From: a virus
Length of the DNA stretch: 51,271 nt
Virus record (IMG/VR): IMGVR_UViG_3300017917_000927
Span: 1-51,271 of that record
Reading direction: 5' to 3' (one strand)
Shown: in pieces, positions 7,444-15,288 of the stretch
Layout of the letters: every line of letters starts with the position of its first letter
Numbering within the stretch: the stretch's first letter is position 1
Program-made: the position numbers and the translations under genes
Notes under the pieces: model-generated
What the model was told of the DNA's origin: nothing
Seen by the model: only the letters and a program-made list of their open reading frames with translations
Database searches by the model: none

Positions 7444-7637
7444 ACTTTTGAATACGGATTTATTTTTTCGTCTGAGTCTATACTTTGTGGTTCAGGATAA
7501 ACAAGATAGTCCTGTTCAGCTAACGAAGGATCATTCCAAACATTACGATTGTTCCATATTCGTGCTTCTGGTAGCGGGCCGCAGCCTAAGCGATTCCATT
7601 CTGATTCGGAATAAAAATATCCTTTAACTGGTTTCAT
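7440..7637 (-). CDS. Small acidic unknown protein
   Basis: 65 residues, no recognised family. It is rich in aromatic residues and Pro ([20 protein letters not shown]). The [19 protein letters not shown] segment looks like a short folded motif. It has no membrane or signal segment. It is tightly coupled on both sides through ATGA overlaps with the Fe-S carrier upstream and the GH19 gene downstream, which supports its being real. Confidence 0.55.
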   Translation of the reverse strand: MKPVKGYFYSESEWNRLGCGPLPEARIWNNRNVWNDPSLAEQDYLVYPEPQSIDSDEKINPYSKV

Positions 7638-7960
7638 ACTGAAAAGCTACTCCCACATCCACAGGTTGTTTGTGCATTAGGATTCTTAATACTAAATTGA
7701 GATCCTTTGATATCCTCTTGATAATCAATAACAGCACCGGTCATATATTGCATACTCATAGAGTCAATGACTAATTTGAATTTTTCATCTAATGGAATTT
7801 CCCAATCGTCATCATTTTTTGAATCGTCAAACGTAAATCCGTATTGAAAGCCAGAACATCCTCCGCCTTGAACAAAGGTGCGTAACATTAAATTTGGATT
7901 GTTTTCATCAATCAATAAGTCTATGACTTTTTGTTTTGCTGATTCTGTAATTTCAATCAT
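7634..7960 (-). CDS. A-type iron-sulfur cluster carrier (ErpA/IscA-like)
   Basis: 108 residues, the usual size. A-type carriers hold a [2Fe-2S] or [4Fe-4S] cluster, or iron, and pass it to target enzymes. The three cluster Cys are present: Cys35 in [11 protein letters not shown], and Cys100 and Cys102 in [11 protein letters not shown]. The GGGCSGFQY signature is closer to ErpA than to IscA. A second A-type carrier with an IscA-like signature lies at 41962-42282, so the phage has two. It overlaps its neighbours by ATGA on both sides and sits among leader-bearing genes, but its own N-terminus is a normal A-type start. Confidence 0.9.
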   Translation of the reverse strand: MIEITESAKQKVIDLLIDENNPNLMLRTFVQGGGCSGFQYGFTFDDSKNDDDWEIPLDEKFKLVIDSMSMQYMTGAVIDYQEDIKGSQFSIKNPNAQTTCGCGSSFSV

Positions 7961-8157
7961 ACTGGTTTTTCTCCGGTTAGGTAAGGTTTACTGAACCACA
8001 ATTTAAACCATTCGTCAGTACCAGGTTTAATATTATGTTTTTTCATTAGTTCGCCTTTTTCATTTCCAGTAATACTTATATTGCTGCCTTCATAGGCCTT
8101 TAAACCTTTGAATTCAGTAATGCCAGCAAGACGTTTAATTTGAGATAGTTCGTCCAT
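7957..8157 (-). CDS. Small unknown protein with an LAGITE N-terminal motif
   Basis: 66 residues. It starts [18 protein letters not shown]. The RLAGI-x-E pattern recurs at the N-termini of marine T4-like phage proteins as I recall, and contains an I-T-E site of the type cut by gp21-like prohead proteases. The remaining 50 residues ([20 protein letters not shown]) look like a compact fold without known motif. A GTG three bases earlier could also start translation. ATG at 8157 is preferred because it forms the ATGA overlap typical of this region. Function unknown; a packaged protein is possible. Confidence 0.55.
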   Translation of the reverse strand: MDELSQIKRLAGITEFKGLKAYEGSNISITGNEKGELMKKHNIKPGTDEWFKLWFSKPYLTGEKPV

Positions 8158-8759
8158 CACTTATCGTTAGTATACAAATCACTAGGAGCAATAGTAATAG
8201 TTTCTGGATCACGACCGTCTGCTTTAAACTTAGCTTTTAATTTGTCCATTACTGCTCGAGCGTGATCATCATTCTCAAAGTCTTTCCACTTCTTACCTTT
8301 GATATAAACTGAATAAGGTGTACGTGGACGGCCTGTTCTTTGAGCAACATACGCATCACTCCAACCTTCTTCAACACCTTCGGTAGCCTGCTCTCCAGTA
8401 ACGTATACTTTCCATTCTTTACCGGTTGCATTGGATTTTTTCTGAGCCCAACTTTGTAGCTGATGATAATGATCTTTTTCTCGTTGATCGTCAGCATAGT
8501 AGCCGCGACCCTTAAACACTTTCCACTTCTTACCGTTGATATAGACAGCAAAGTTATTAGGAGGTTCAGTATTACCTTCATCCCAGTCTTCTGGATCTCT
8601 ATATCTCTCATCCATAGGAATACGATCTTTCTTATGTTTAACATTGCCTTGTTTTTCGGCACGTTTCATATCTTTGTGTGCGCCAGCACCTGCAGTTTTT
8701 TGATTTTTAACTACAAAATTGCGTGGCTTACTTGCCGGTATAAATTCTTTTGCTTTCAT
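8157..8759 (-). CDS. Unknown protein with MKAKEF leader and a duplicated YI(N/K)GKKWK module
   Basis: 200 residues. It begins MKAKEFIPASKPRN, sharing the leader-like start of its neighbours. A basic linker (20-48, with AGAGAHKDMKRAEKQGNVKH) follows. Two copies of a small domain come next: NNFAVYINGKKWKVFKG (about 68-84) and TPYSVYIKGKKWKDFEN (about 148-164). Each continues into a helical segment and a short strand (KEWKVYVTGE; PETITIAPSD). The repeat points to an internal duplication of a roughly 60-residue alpha/beta unit. Nucleic-acid or protein binding is possible, but nothing is diagnostic. Overlap TAATG with the gene upstream. Confidence 0.65.
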   Translation of the reverse strand: MKAKEFIPASKPRNFVVKNQKTAGAGAHKDMKRAEKQGNVKHKKDRIPMDERYRDPEDWDEGNTEPPNNFAVYINGKKWKVFKGRGYYADDQREKDHYHQLQSWAQKKSNATGKEWKVYVTGEQATEGVEEGWSDAYVAQRTGRPRTPYSVYIKGKKWKDFENDDHARAVMDKLKAKFKADGRDPETITIAPSDLYTNDK

Positions 8760-9433
8760 TATGATCTCTTTTGCTTAGGACCTTTACGAGTTTTCCATTT
8801 CTTATCAGTTGAACACCAGTAGCGTCCATAACCTTCTTCAAGACTTTCACTTATACCCATACCTTTACGAACAGCATCAAACATTGGTTTAGCATATTCT
8901 CCGGCACCGGTAGCTTCTTGGAAACCTTCTAGATCATTATTAGCAGCCGCAGCTCTTGCCTTGCTAGCACTTACTCCACTAACGCCAGGACTATCTGGAT
9001 CTCTTTCACCCGACGATACAAAATCTAATACTTCAAATTTATAAAATCCGTGTGCTTTGCCTTCAACACCGTTGTAGTCTGATATTAATTTTTTAAAAGA
9101 TTCTAATCTATCACTACCTGCAACAAATGTGGCATTGCGATATCCTTGATCATATAGATAGCTTGCAACTTTACCAATAGTGTTAAGTGATGAATCTTCT
9201 ACTACGTGTTCAGCATAATTAGGATGTATTGCTTTGATAAAATTAATTTTTTCGCTGTAACTTAACGGATTTTCTTTTTTATCTTGAGTCTGACTAACAA
9301 AAATTTTATAATCTCCTCCCTGTGCAGCCATTGTTTTAAACACTTGTTCGTGACCAACGGTGGGAGGATTCATTCTGCCAAAGCAGAATGTTACGTGTTT
9401 GTTATCGGCTTCAAATAATTCAAGAAGCTTCAT
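8759..9433 (-). CDS. Cytidylyltransferase-like nucleotidyltransferase
   Basis: 224 residues. The Rossmann-like nucleotidyltransferase fold is shown by TFCFGRMNPPTVGHEQVF (residues 15-32), where the T-V-G-H is the (H/T)xGH nucleotide-binding motif, and by SGVSASKARAAA (about 151-162), the counterpart of the ISSTxxR motif. FVAGSDRLESF lies between. Such enzymes transfer a nucleotide to a phosphate (NMN, pantetheine phosphate or sugar phosphate). The substrate is not evident. The N-terminus MKLLELFEADN resembles the leader of T4 Alt (MELITELFDED), with L-F-E as a possible cleavage site. The ATG at 9433 has AAGG 5 bases upstream and is preferred to a GTG at 9439. The C-terminus is basic. Confidence 0.85.
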   Translation of the reverse strand: MKLLELFEADNKHVTFCFGRMNPPTVGHEQVFKTMAAQGGDYKIFVSQTQDKKENPLSYSEKINFIKAIHPNYAEHVVEDSSLNTIGKVASYLYDQGYRNATFVAGSDRLESFKKLISDYNGVEGKAHGFYKFEVLDFVSSGERDPDSPGVSGVSASKARAAAANNDLEGFQEATGAGEYAKPMFDAVRKGMGISESLEEGYGRYWCSTDKKWKTRKGPKQKRS

Positions 9434-9761
9434 AGTCACCTTTCTTTAAAAACTGTTCTTGTTCTTCTGCAAAACGTTTTGCTAGTTCAATAATTTTTTC
9501 TTTAGGAAATTTTTCTGATCGATCATCAATTTCAAATTTTTGACAATAGTGATTAAGACAGTTTTCAATTGGTCTAATGTAAACTTTGAATACATTAGGA
9601 TTTCCTTGATGTTCTTTGTGTCTTTTTACTGCTGGAAAAAAATATTGGTCAAGCATTTTATCGTCGTTATCGATAAAAAATTTAAGATCATCTAACCAAT
9701 TGACTTCCTGATCGTCTTGTTTAGGAGCACCAATTGGGCTAAACATTTCTTTTAATAACAT
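9420..9761 (-). CDS. Conserved phage protein, unknown
   Basis: 113 residues, helical and mixed charge, with a distinctive NWLDDLKFFIDNDDKMLDQ segment (about 24-42) and a PAVKRHKEHQGNPNVF stretch. I recall similar proteins in marine T4-like phages without a function. The start at 9761 (MLLKEMFSPIGAP) overlaps the stop of the gene upstream (TAATG), and its 3' end overlaps the nucleotidyltransferase start by 14 bases, so it is embedded in the same translational chain. No Cys pairs, signal or membrane segment is seen. Confidence 0.65.
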   Translation of the reverse strand: MLLKEMFSPIGAPKQDDQEVNWLDDLKFFIDNDDKMLDQYFFPAVKRHKEHQGNPNVFKVYIRPIENCLNHYCQKFEIDDRSEKFPKEKIIELAKRFAEEQEQFLKKGDYEAS

Positions 9762-10504
9762 TACCAGCTCCTGCAAGACCAGTAACGTGCTTTCCAACGC
9801 GGACCTGGATTTTTACAATTATGACGAGCACGGAATGATTTTCTGCGCTTAGGATTAGATTTCTTAATACGCATTTTCTTGTCGCCAAAGTTTACTTTGA
9901 CAATTTTACCGTTAGGCTTGCGTACATATACTTTTGATTTTTTAACATCGCCTGGTAATTTTTTACCTAGCGGAACTTCTTTACCGTGATACTTGGCTTC
10001 GTCTGTTTGTTCTTCTTCTAGATCTTCGCCCATCTTAACACAGTTGTCTACACGCTTGCCACCTTTCATCTTGGTGCCCATACGCTTGTAACCTTTCCAA
10101 CAGGCTTTGCCATCAAGACCTTTTTGTTTTTCTTCGTTAACTACTTCGCCTTCTAAAAAGGTTAACCCTTCATTAGTTAACATTTCTAATGCTGTGTCGT
10201 CTAGTTCGATAACAATACCGTCTTGTAAAATATCTACAATTTCAGTGGCAATTTCGTGATCTTCTGAAAAGCTAATGCCAAATGCATCACCTATTTCAAA
10301 TTCTTCCGCAAAGCCTTTAGATTTAGCTTCTTTTTCTAGATCTGATCTGCGTTGATCAATAGCAGCGGAAATTTCAGGATCTGCTGATGCTACAGGATCC
10401 GCTTCGAGATCGTCTAATGCTTGATGTTTAGCCTGTAGATCTTCTTTGTCTTTTAATGCTGTTTCGCTGATAATAGCGTCTAGTTTAGATAATAAGTCTC
10501 TCAT
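9761..10504 (-). CDS. Unknown charged protein with leader-like start and basic Cys-rich C-terminus
   Basis: 247 residues. The start MRDLLSKLDAIISETALKD resembles a capsid-targeting leader with an I-S-E site. An acidic helical middle (20-130) precedes a Gly/Lys-rich module with the sequence GLDGKACWKGYKRMGTKMKG. The C-terminal 60 residues carry a strongly basic, aromatic module: KRRKSFRARHNCKNPGP followed by RWKARYWSCRSW. Both modules recur in marine T4-like phages as I recall. DNA binding or packaging with the genome is plausible from the charge. A TTG four codons upstream is an alternative start, but the ATG has GGA at a reasonable distance. A GATAAATA motif lies 24 bases upstream. Confidence 0.65.
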   Translation of the reverse strand: MRDLLSKLDAIISETALKDKEDLQAKHQALDDLEADPVASADPEISAAIDQRRSDLEKEAKSKGFAEEFEIGDAFGISFSEDHEIATEIVDILQDGIVIELDDTALEMLTNEGLTFLEGEVVNEEKQKGLDGKACWKGYKRMGTKMKGGKRVDNCVKMGEDLEEEQTDEAKYHGKEVPLGKKLPGDVKKSKVYVRKPNGKIVKVNFGDKKMRIKKSNPKRRKSFRARHNCKNPGPRWKARYWSCRSW

Positions 10505-10528
10505 AGTATGTTCCAAAAGGTCATACTA

Positions 10529-10536
10529 TATTTATC
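10529..10536 (-). promoter_or_regulatory. Late-promoter-like GATAAATA upstream of the 9761-10504 gene
   Basis: GATAAATA on the minus strand, 24 bases before the ATG, in the short gap between two genes. The spacing leaves a normal leader with a GGA ribosome binding site. It could drive the whole 10.5-5.4 kb gene chain late in infection. Confidence 0.5.
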
Positions 10537-10548
10537 GTTGATTACAAC

Positions 10549-10926
10549 TTAGTAATTATAACGAATTTCTGTAATTGTGCCCTGTTCTAGCTGGTAAGCA
10601 GCACGAATGTAGACAAATTTTCCAGTAAAACTACGTGTAGCACTAGCTACAATGGGGGTACTATCTAAAGCGTCTAGGGGAGATGCTAGTAATGTAGCAG
10701 GATCAACTAATGTAATATCGACCCAGTCTAATTCTCCGGGATACAATTCTAAAGTTCCTTGGATTTTAACAGATCCTTTAAAATTGTCAAAGTCAAACAC
10801 TAGCGTATGTGTGCCGTTATTATTCTTTTGATACCCAGCAGCCTTATTTTTATTAGAATATTGCCAAACAGACGGCTGAGAATCGTTGGCTGCATTTGAT
10901 AATAAAACTAGATATTCTGTGGACAT
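10549..10926 (-). CDS. Beta-rich, probably virion-associated protein
   Basis: 125 residues, mostly predicted beta strands (THTLVFDFDNFKGSVKIQGT; GKFVYIRAAYQLEQGTITE). The closing pattern, in which a strand ending in a VYIRAAY-type motif is followed by GTI and a short hydrophobic end, is one I recall in small virion proteins of marine myoviruses. No catalytic motif is seen. The upstream gene ends 3 bases before the start region, and a GATAAATA motif lies 4 bases before the ATG. The structural role is inference. Confidence 0.6.
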   Translation of the reverse strand: MSTEYLVLLSNAANDSQPSVWQYSNKNKAAGYQKNNNGTHTLVFDFDNFKGSVKIQGTLELYPGELDWVDITLVDPATLLASPLDALDSTPIVASATRSFTGKFVYIRAAYQLEQGTITEIRYNY

Positions 10927-10929
10927 CAG

Positions 10930-11610
10930 TTATTTATCGCTAACAATGTAATTATAAATGCGACCTATTACTTCAGAATTTCGCAATTTAAGCATTAACA
11001 GTGTAGATTCGTCTTCTACTAGTATATATCTACGATCCCAGTTCCAGTCAGTGTTTAAAAACCACCTTTGAACCGCTTCTGTGCAAGTTACCTTAGGTTC
11101 CTGACGTCTAACCCAGTCGATATATTTTTGTTTACCTTCTTTATCACCTGCCATTTTGTGCGGTAATAGATATACTCTGTATCTATAACGATTGTGAGGC
11201 AATTTTTTAACAGATACAGCTGAATGTGAATCTGTTAAAAGATTAATAGTTAGTGGGTCTGGTTCAAATCTATGTATTAATGATTCTTTAAATTCTGTTG
11301 ATAAAGACTCATAAAAGTTTTTATCATTGGTATAAAGATCTATAGCATTATTTTCAATACGTTTAGTCCATTCTTTAGCGTCATACTTTTCTAAAAAAGA
11401 GCAAAGATTAAAAATCTGATCTCTATTTTGAAGTGCTTTAGCATACATTGTATATGGACGGTCGTCCGGCTGGGCATTAGTAATATAGTCTTTGATATGA
11501 TCTAGACTTTTATATCGTAGAATGCCGCAGCCAGTTAGACGTAGGCTAACTTTATACAACCATTTATTATAAAATCTTCTACTCGTTAGTTTCGTTTTCT
11601 GTAACATCAT
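10930..11610 (-). CDS. Unknown basic protein downstream of ClpA
   Basis: 226 residues, function not recognised. It is mixed alpha/beta and rich in Tyr, Arg and Lys, with notable segments FYNKWLYKVSLRLTGCGILR near the N-terminus, HNRYRYRVYLLPHKMAGDKE in the middle and EDESTLLMLKLRNSEVIGR near the end. No Cys-pair, Walker or nuclease motif is evident. The start (ATGATG) lies inside the last codons of clpA, so translation is probably coupled to it. The association with ClpA hints at a role in targeted proteolysis or in its regulation, but that is only positional. Confidence 0.6.
   Translation of the reverse strand: MMLQKTKLTSRRFYNKWLYKVSLRLTGCGILRYKSLDHIKDYITNAQPDDRPYTMYAKALQNRDQIFNLCSFLEKYDAKEWTKRIENNAIDLYTNDKNFYESLSTEFKESLIHRFEPDPLTINLLTDSHSAVSVKKLPHNRYRYRVYLLPHKMAGDKEGKQKYIDWVRRQEPKVTCTEAVQRWFLNTDWNWDRRYILVEDESTLLMLKLRNSEVIGRIYNYIVSDK
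10931..10938 (-). promoter_or_regulatory. Late-promoter-like GATAAATA directly before an ATG
   Basis: GATAAATA on the minus strand, 4 bases before the ATG at 10926 and overlapping the upstream TAA stop. No ribosome binding site is visible between it and the ATG. Confidence 0.3.
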
Positions 11611-13939
11611 CTTGTTCTGCTGTTTTAGCAGCCTCCAACGCCCTCTGAGCTTTAATGGCTTTCTTTTCTTCTTTGGTTAAAGGTTTAGGGATTTCGCTGA
11701 CCGTAAATGTTAGATCGTTGTCTACAATCTCAATATTAACACGACCACCGTCAACTAGATCGCCAAACAATACTCGACGACTCAGCGGAGATTTAATCTT
11801 GTTATCAATTAAACGTGCTAGTGGACGAGCACCCATCTTTTTATCGTAACCTTTTTCTGCTAACCATTTAGCGGCAGCGGTAGATAATACAAGTTCAATT
11901 CCTTTGTCTTTTAGTTGAGTATTAAGCTCGCCAACAAACTTCTTAACAATTTGTACAACTGTGTCAGAACTAAGGCCAGCAAACTTAATAATACCATCTA
12001 ATCGATTGCGGAATTCTGGAGCAAAGAATTTCTTAACTGCTTTATCATCTTCACCGTCACGAGCCAATTCACCAAATCCAATAGTATTATTTTCGTTATC
12101 TCTAGCACCTAAGTTACTGGTCATAATTAAAATACAATTACGACCGTCGGCTTGTTTACCATTTGATCCTGTAATAAAACCGTTATCCATAAATGCTAGT
12201 AAAATATTAGTAACATCCGGATGTGCTTTTTCAATCTCATCTAATAATAAAATAGAATTAGGATGTTCCTGTAATTTAGTAATTAATTGACCAGCATTAT
12301 CTTCGTAACCAACATATCCTGGAGGAGCACCAATAAGTCGAGACACAGAATGTTTCTCTTGATATTCACCCATATCAAAGCGAATCATTTGCATACCCAT
12401 TTTATCTGCAAGAACTCTGGCAGTTTCTGTTTTACCAGTACCTGTAGGACCCAAGAACAAGAACGAACCGATAGGTTTGTTAGGATGTTTCATACCTGCT
12501 TGACTTACAAAAATCTTATCAAGTAATGTATCTACAGCCGCATCTTGACCATACACTGCTGCTTTCATCCCACCTTCTAAATCAGCAAGATTTTTACTTT
12601 CTTTTTGTGCAACAGTTTCTAACGGCATATTGATCATTTTGCTAAGTTCGTATGTAACTTGTTCAATGTCAACAATTTGCTCAATGCCTTCCATTCCATC
12701 TTCGTCTTTTAACTTATAACGGGCAGCGGCACAATCTAAAATGTCAATAGCTTTGTCTGGCAATTTTTTATCTGCCATATACTTGATAGATAGTTTAACT
12801 GCCTGTTCGATGGCTGCATCACTGATCTTAACATTGTGATGTTTTTCGTAATACTTCTTAATGCCTTTGAGAATCTTAATAGTCATTTCCTGACTAGGTT
12901 CGTCAATAGTAACACGCTGGAATCGACGCATTAGAGCACGATCACTTTCAAAGTGCTTGCGATATTCTTCCCAGGTAGTAGATGCAATTAATTTAATTAC
13001 ACCCTTGGTAAGGATAGGCTTTAACATATTAGCCATATCATTACTGCTGTTATTAGCAGCACCAGCACCTTGCATCATATGTGCTTCGTCAATGAAAAGA
13101 ATAATCTTTCCTTTCTTTTCAAGTGCAGTAAGAACAGCCTTGACACGTTCTTCGAAGTCACCTCGATACTTACTACCAGCAAGCAACGAACTGATGTCTA
13201 AGGTATAAACCTGATGATCTTGAATAAATTTAGGAACTTTCTTTTCAAAGATCTTTTTAGCAAGTCCTTCTGCAATAGCAGTCTTACCAACACCTGGATC
13301 ACCAACCATTAGTACGTTTGCTTTGTTACGACGAGCAAGCACTAGTTGAATTTTTTCAATTTCATCATCACGACCAATTACTGGATCAATTTTACGTTGT
13401 TTTGCTTTTAATGAAAGGTTGGTACAAAATTGATTCAAAATTCGATCCGCTTGGTTAGAGTTAACAACACGATTTTCTTCTAATTCTTCTTCTTCGTGGA
13501 CAGCAATGTTTTCTTGGAAATACTTAACAAATTTTTCTTTGGTTACTCCGCCTTTGCTTAGAAAGTAAAAACCAAAGCTATTTTTTTCACTGAGTACACT
13601 GGTAATAACATCAGCAACTTCCATACGTTGACGTCCGCTGAATAATACCTGTGTAAAGCAACGATTAAGCACACGCTCTACACTGTTGGTTTTTTTAGGT
13701 TTATAATTTTGAGTACCTTCAATCTTAATGTCATTGAGATTGTTTTTAAGATAATGTTCTAAATTTGTTTTGATAAATTTAGCATCGGCACCAAAACTTT
13801 CTAATAGTGCATATGATTCCTCATCGCACATAATACTATACACAATATGTTCAATTGTGATATATTCGTGATTAAGTTGACGAGCAGTGCTTACAGAATT
13901 TTCAAAAATATTCTGCAAATTTTGGCTTGGTTCGATCAT
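11579..13939 (-). CDS. clpA: ClpA-type AAA+ unfoldase with a ClpP-docking loop
   Basis: 786 residues, slightly longer than the 758 of E. coli ClpA. The N-domain (about 1-150) is followed by two AAA+ modules. D1 has Walker A GDPGVGKT (213-220) and Walker B ILFIDEAH (280-287). D2 has Walker A GPTGTGKT (497-504) and Walker B LLLDEIEK (564-571). Between the D2 Walker B and the arginine-finger region FRNRLD lies IGF (620-622), placed like the IGL/IGF loop with which ClpA and ClpX dock on ClpP. The protein should therefore unfold substrates for host ClpP. The C-terminal 35 residues are a charged tail. It is coupled to peptide deformylase by a TAATG overlap. Confidence 0.95.
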   Translation of the reverse strand: MIEPSQNLQNIFENSVSTARQLNHEYITIEHIVYSIMCDEESYALLESFGADAKFIKTNLEHYLKNNLNDIKIEGTQNYKPKKTNSVERVLNRCFTQVLFSGRQRMEVADVITSVLSEKNSFGFYFLSKGGVTKEKFVKYFQENIAVHEEEELEENRVVNSNQADRILNQFCTNLSLKAKQRKIDPVIGRDDEIEKIQLVLARRNKANVLMVGDPGVGKTAIAEGLAKKIFEKKVPKFIQDHQVYTLDISSLLAGSKYRGDFEERVKAVLTALEKKGKIILFIDEAHMMQGAGAANNSSNDMANMLKPILTKGVIKLIASTTWEEYRKHFESDRALMRRFQRVTIDEPSQEMTIKILKGIKKYYEKHHNVKISDAAIEQAVKLSIKYMADKKLPDKAIDILDCAAARYKLKDEDGMEGIEQIVDIEQVTYELSKMINMPLETVAQKESKNLADLEGGMKAAVYGQDAAVDTLLDKIFVSQAGMKHPNKPIGSFLFLGPTGTGKTETARVLADKMGMQMIRFDMGEYQEKHSVSRLIGAPPGYVGYEDNAGQLITKLQEHPNSILLLDEIEKAHPDVTNILLAFMDNGFITGSNGKQADGRNCILIMTSNLGARDNENNTIGFGELARDGEDDKAVKKFFAPEFRNRLDGIIKFAGLSSDTVVQIVKKFVGELNTQLKDKGIELVLSTAAAKWLAEKGYDKKMGARPLARLIDNKIKSPLSRRVLFGDLVDGGRVNIEIVDNDLTFTVSEIPKPLTKEEKKAIKAQRALEAAKTAEQDDVTENETNE

Positions 13940-14433
13940 TATTTTACTTTCCTAATTTTCTTCATAGCTAAGTTTAACTTCATCTGTGATACTTTGTCAA
14001 CAAAACAAATGCCATCTAAGTGATCTAACTCGTGTTGAAAACATTTTGCTAGATACCCATCTATTTTAATTTCGTTGATATTACCTTTGCTATCTTGATA
14101 TTCAGCCACAACCCAGGTTGGCCTTTTAACCATTAAGAATAAATCTGGGTAACTTAGACACCCTTCTTTATCCAAAACCATTTCGTCGCTTGCTTGAATA
14201 ATTCTAGGATTAAACAATGCAAATGGTGCAGGAAATCCTGGAATGATGTTACTGCCCATAACAAAAACTCTTTTTGCTAAACCAACCTGATTGGCAGCAA
14301 GTCCAATACCATTATTAGCTAACATAAAATCAATTAATTCTTTTTCAAGAACTTCAGCGTCTTGATCCTGATCAAAATTCCAAGGATCGCTTTTTTGAAC
14401 AAGAGTTTGATGTGGTCCTAATTTAAAGTTCAT
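13939..14433 (-). CDS. def: Peptide deformylase
   Basis: 164 residues. It removes the N-formyl group from new proteins using a bound metal. All three family motifs are present: GIGLAANQ (42-49), EGCLSYP (90-96) with the metal-binding Cys, and HELDHLDG (134-141) with the two metal His and the catalytic Glu. It is close to bacterial length, with a short C-terminus (KKIRKVK). Phage deformylases are known from cyanophages, where they may favour rapid processing of host or phage proteins. It overlaps the DnaJ gene by 11 bases and the ClpA gene by the TAATG arrangement, so the three form one operon. Confidence 0.95.
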   Translation of the reverse strand: MNFKLGPHQTLVQKSDPWNFDQDQDAEVLEKELIDFMLANNGIGLAANQVGLAKRVFVMGSNIIPGFPAPFALFNPRIIQASDEMVLDKEGCLSYPDLFLMVKRPTWVVAEYQDSKGNINEIKIDGYLAKCFQHELDHLDGICFVDKVSQMKLNLAMKKIRKVK

Positions 14434-15253
14434 CTTTTAGTTTTCTTATTTTTTCAAGTTGATTGTTATTAAGATTTTTTGGTATTGCTACTTTAATTCT
14501 AATTAAAAGATTACCCCGTTGTCTGGTTCTCATATGTGGAAGTCCTTCGCCTTTACAACTTAGAATTGTCTCGGACTGTGTTCCTGATGGAACTGTGATA
14601 CTTAATGTTTTATTGTCTAAAGTTTTGATATTCATTGTAGAACCTAACATTGCGTCCCACACACTGATTTCTTTATCAAAGACCAACGAGGTGCCTTCTC
14701 TTTTAAACAGTGGATGTGGTCGAATAACAACATTAACTAATAAATCGCCGGGGCGTAAATCTGGAATAGAGTGATCACCCATTCCTTCGTACCTAATTTG
14801 TTGACCATTATCAATTCCCGGTGGAATATGAATGTTGATCATTTTATTTTTACCGCCTGGTACATTTAATTCAGCACTGACATCCTTACCAGTTAGTACT
14901 TCTTCTAAGGTAATCTCTACGTTGATATTAAGACTTTTATTTCTGCGTTGAGGACGCTGATTAAATCCAAACCCAAAATTACCAAAAATGTCGTGTAAAT
15001 TTTCTGTACCAAAGTGGAATTCAAACGGTCCTTGATTAAATCCACCGCCTTGTTGATTAGGATCCATTCCAGCATCGATCATTCTGCGTTTTTCTGGATT
15101 GCTTAAAAATTCATAGGCCTGATTAACTTCTTTAAATTTCTTTTCATCACCACCGCGATCAGGGTGATGTTTCATCGCCATACTGCGATAAGCCTTTTTA
15201 ATATCGGCGTCAGATGCACCTCGTTTTAATCCTAGTGTAGCGTAATAATCCAT
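14423..15253 (-). CDS. dnaJ: DnaJ/CbpA-like co-chaperone
   Basis: 276 residues. The J-domain is at the N-terminus with HPD (30-32), followed by a Gly/Phe-rich linker (about 66-100) and two C-terminal substrate-binding beta domains (about 105-270). The Cys4 zinc-finger region is absent, so it is CbpA-like. It should stimulate host DnaK through HPD. It is the first gene of the dnaJ-def-clpA operon, read from a sigma70-type promoter whose -10 box ends 6 bases before the ATG, so the message is probably leaderless. J-domain proteins are uncommon in phages, though reported in some marine ones. Confidence 0.93.
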   Translation of the reverse strand: MDYYATLGLKRGASDADIKKAYRSMAMKHHPDRGGDEKKFKEVNQAYEFLSNPEKRRMIDAGMDPNQQGGGFNQGPFEFHFGTENLHDIFGNFGFGFNQRPQRRNKSLNINVEITLEEVLTGKDVSAELNVPGGKNKMINIHIPPGIDNGQQIRYEGMGDHSIPDLRPGDLLVNVVIRPHPLFKREGTSLVFDKEISVWDAMLGSTMNIKTLDNKTLSITVPSGTQSETILSCKGEGLPHMRTRQRGNLLIRIKVAIPKNLNNNQLEKIRKLKDEL

Positions 15254-15259
15254 AGTTAT

Positions 15260-15288
15260 ATTATATGATAAAAAAAGGACTACGTCAA
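15260..15288 (-). promoter_or_regulatory. Sigma70-type promoter of the dnaJ-def-clpA operon, inside a terminator
   Basis: On the minus strand: -35 TTGACG (15288-15283), 17-base spacer, -10 TATAAT (15265-15260). The -35 box lies in the loop and the base of the 3' arm of the terminator hairpin at 15273-15299. The expected +1 falls on or next to the A of the dnaJ ATG (15253). Confidence 0.75.
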
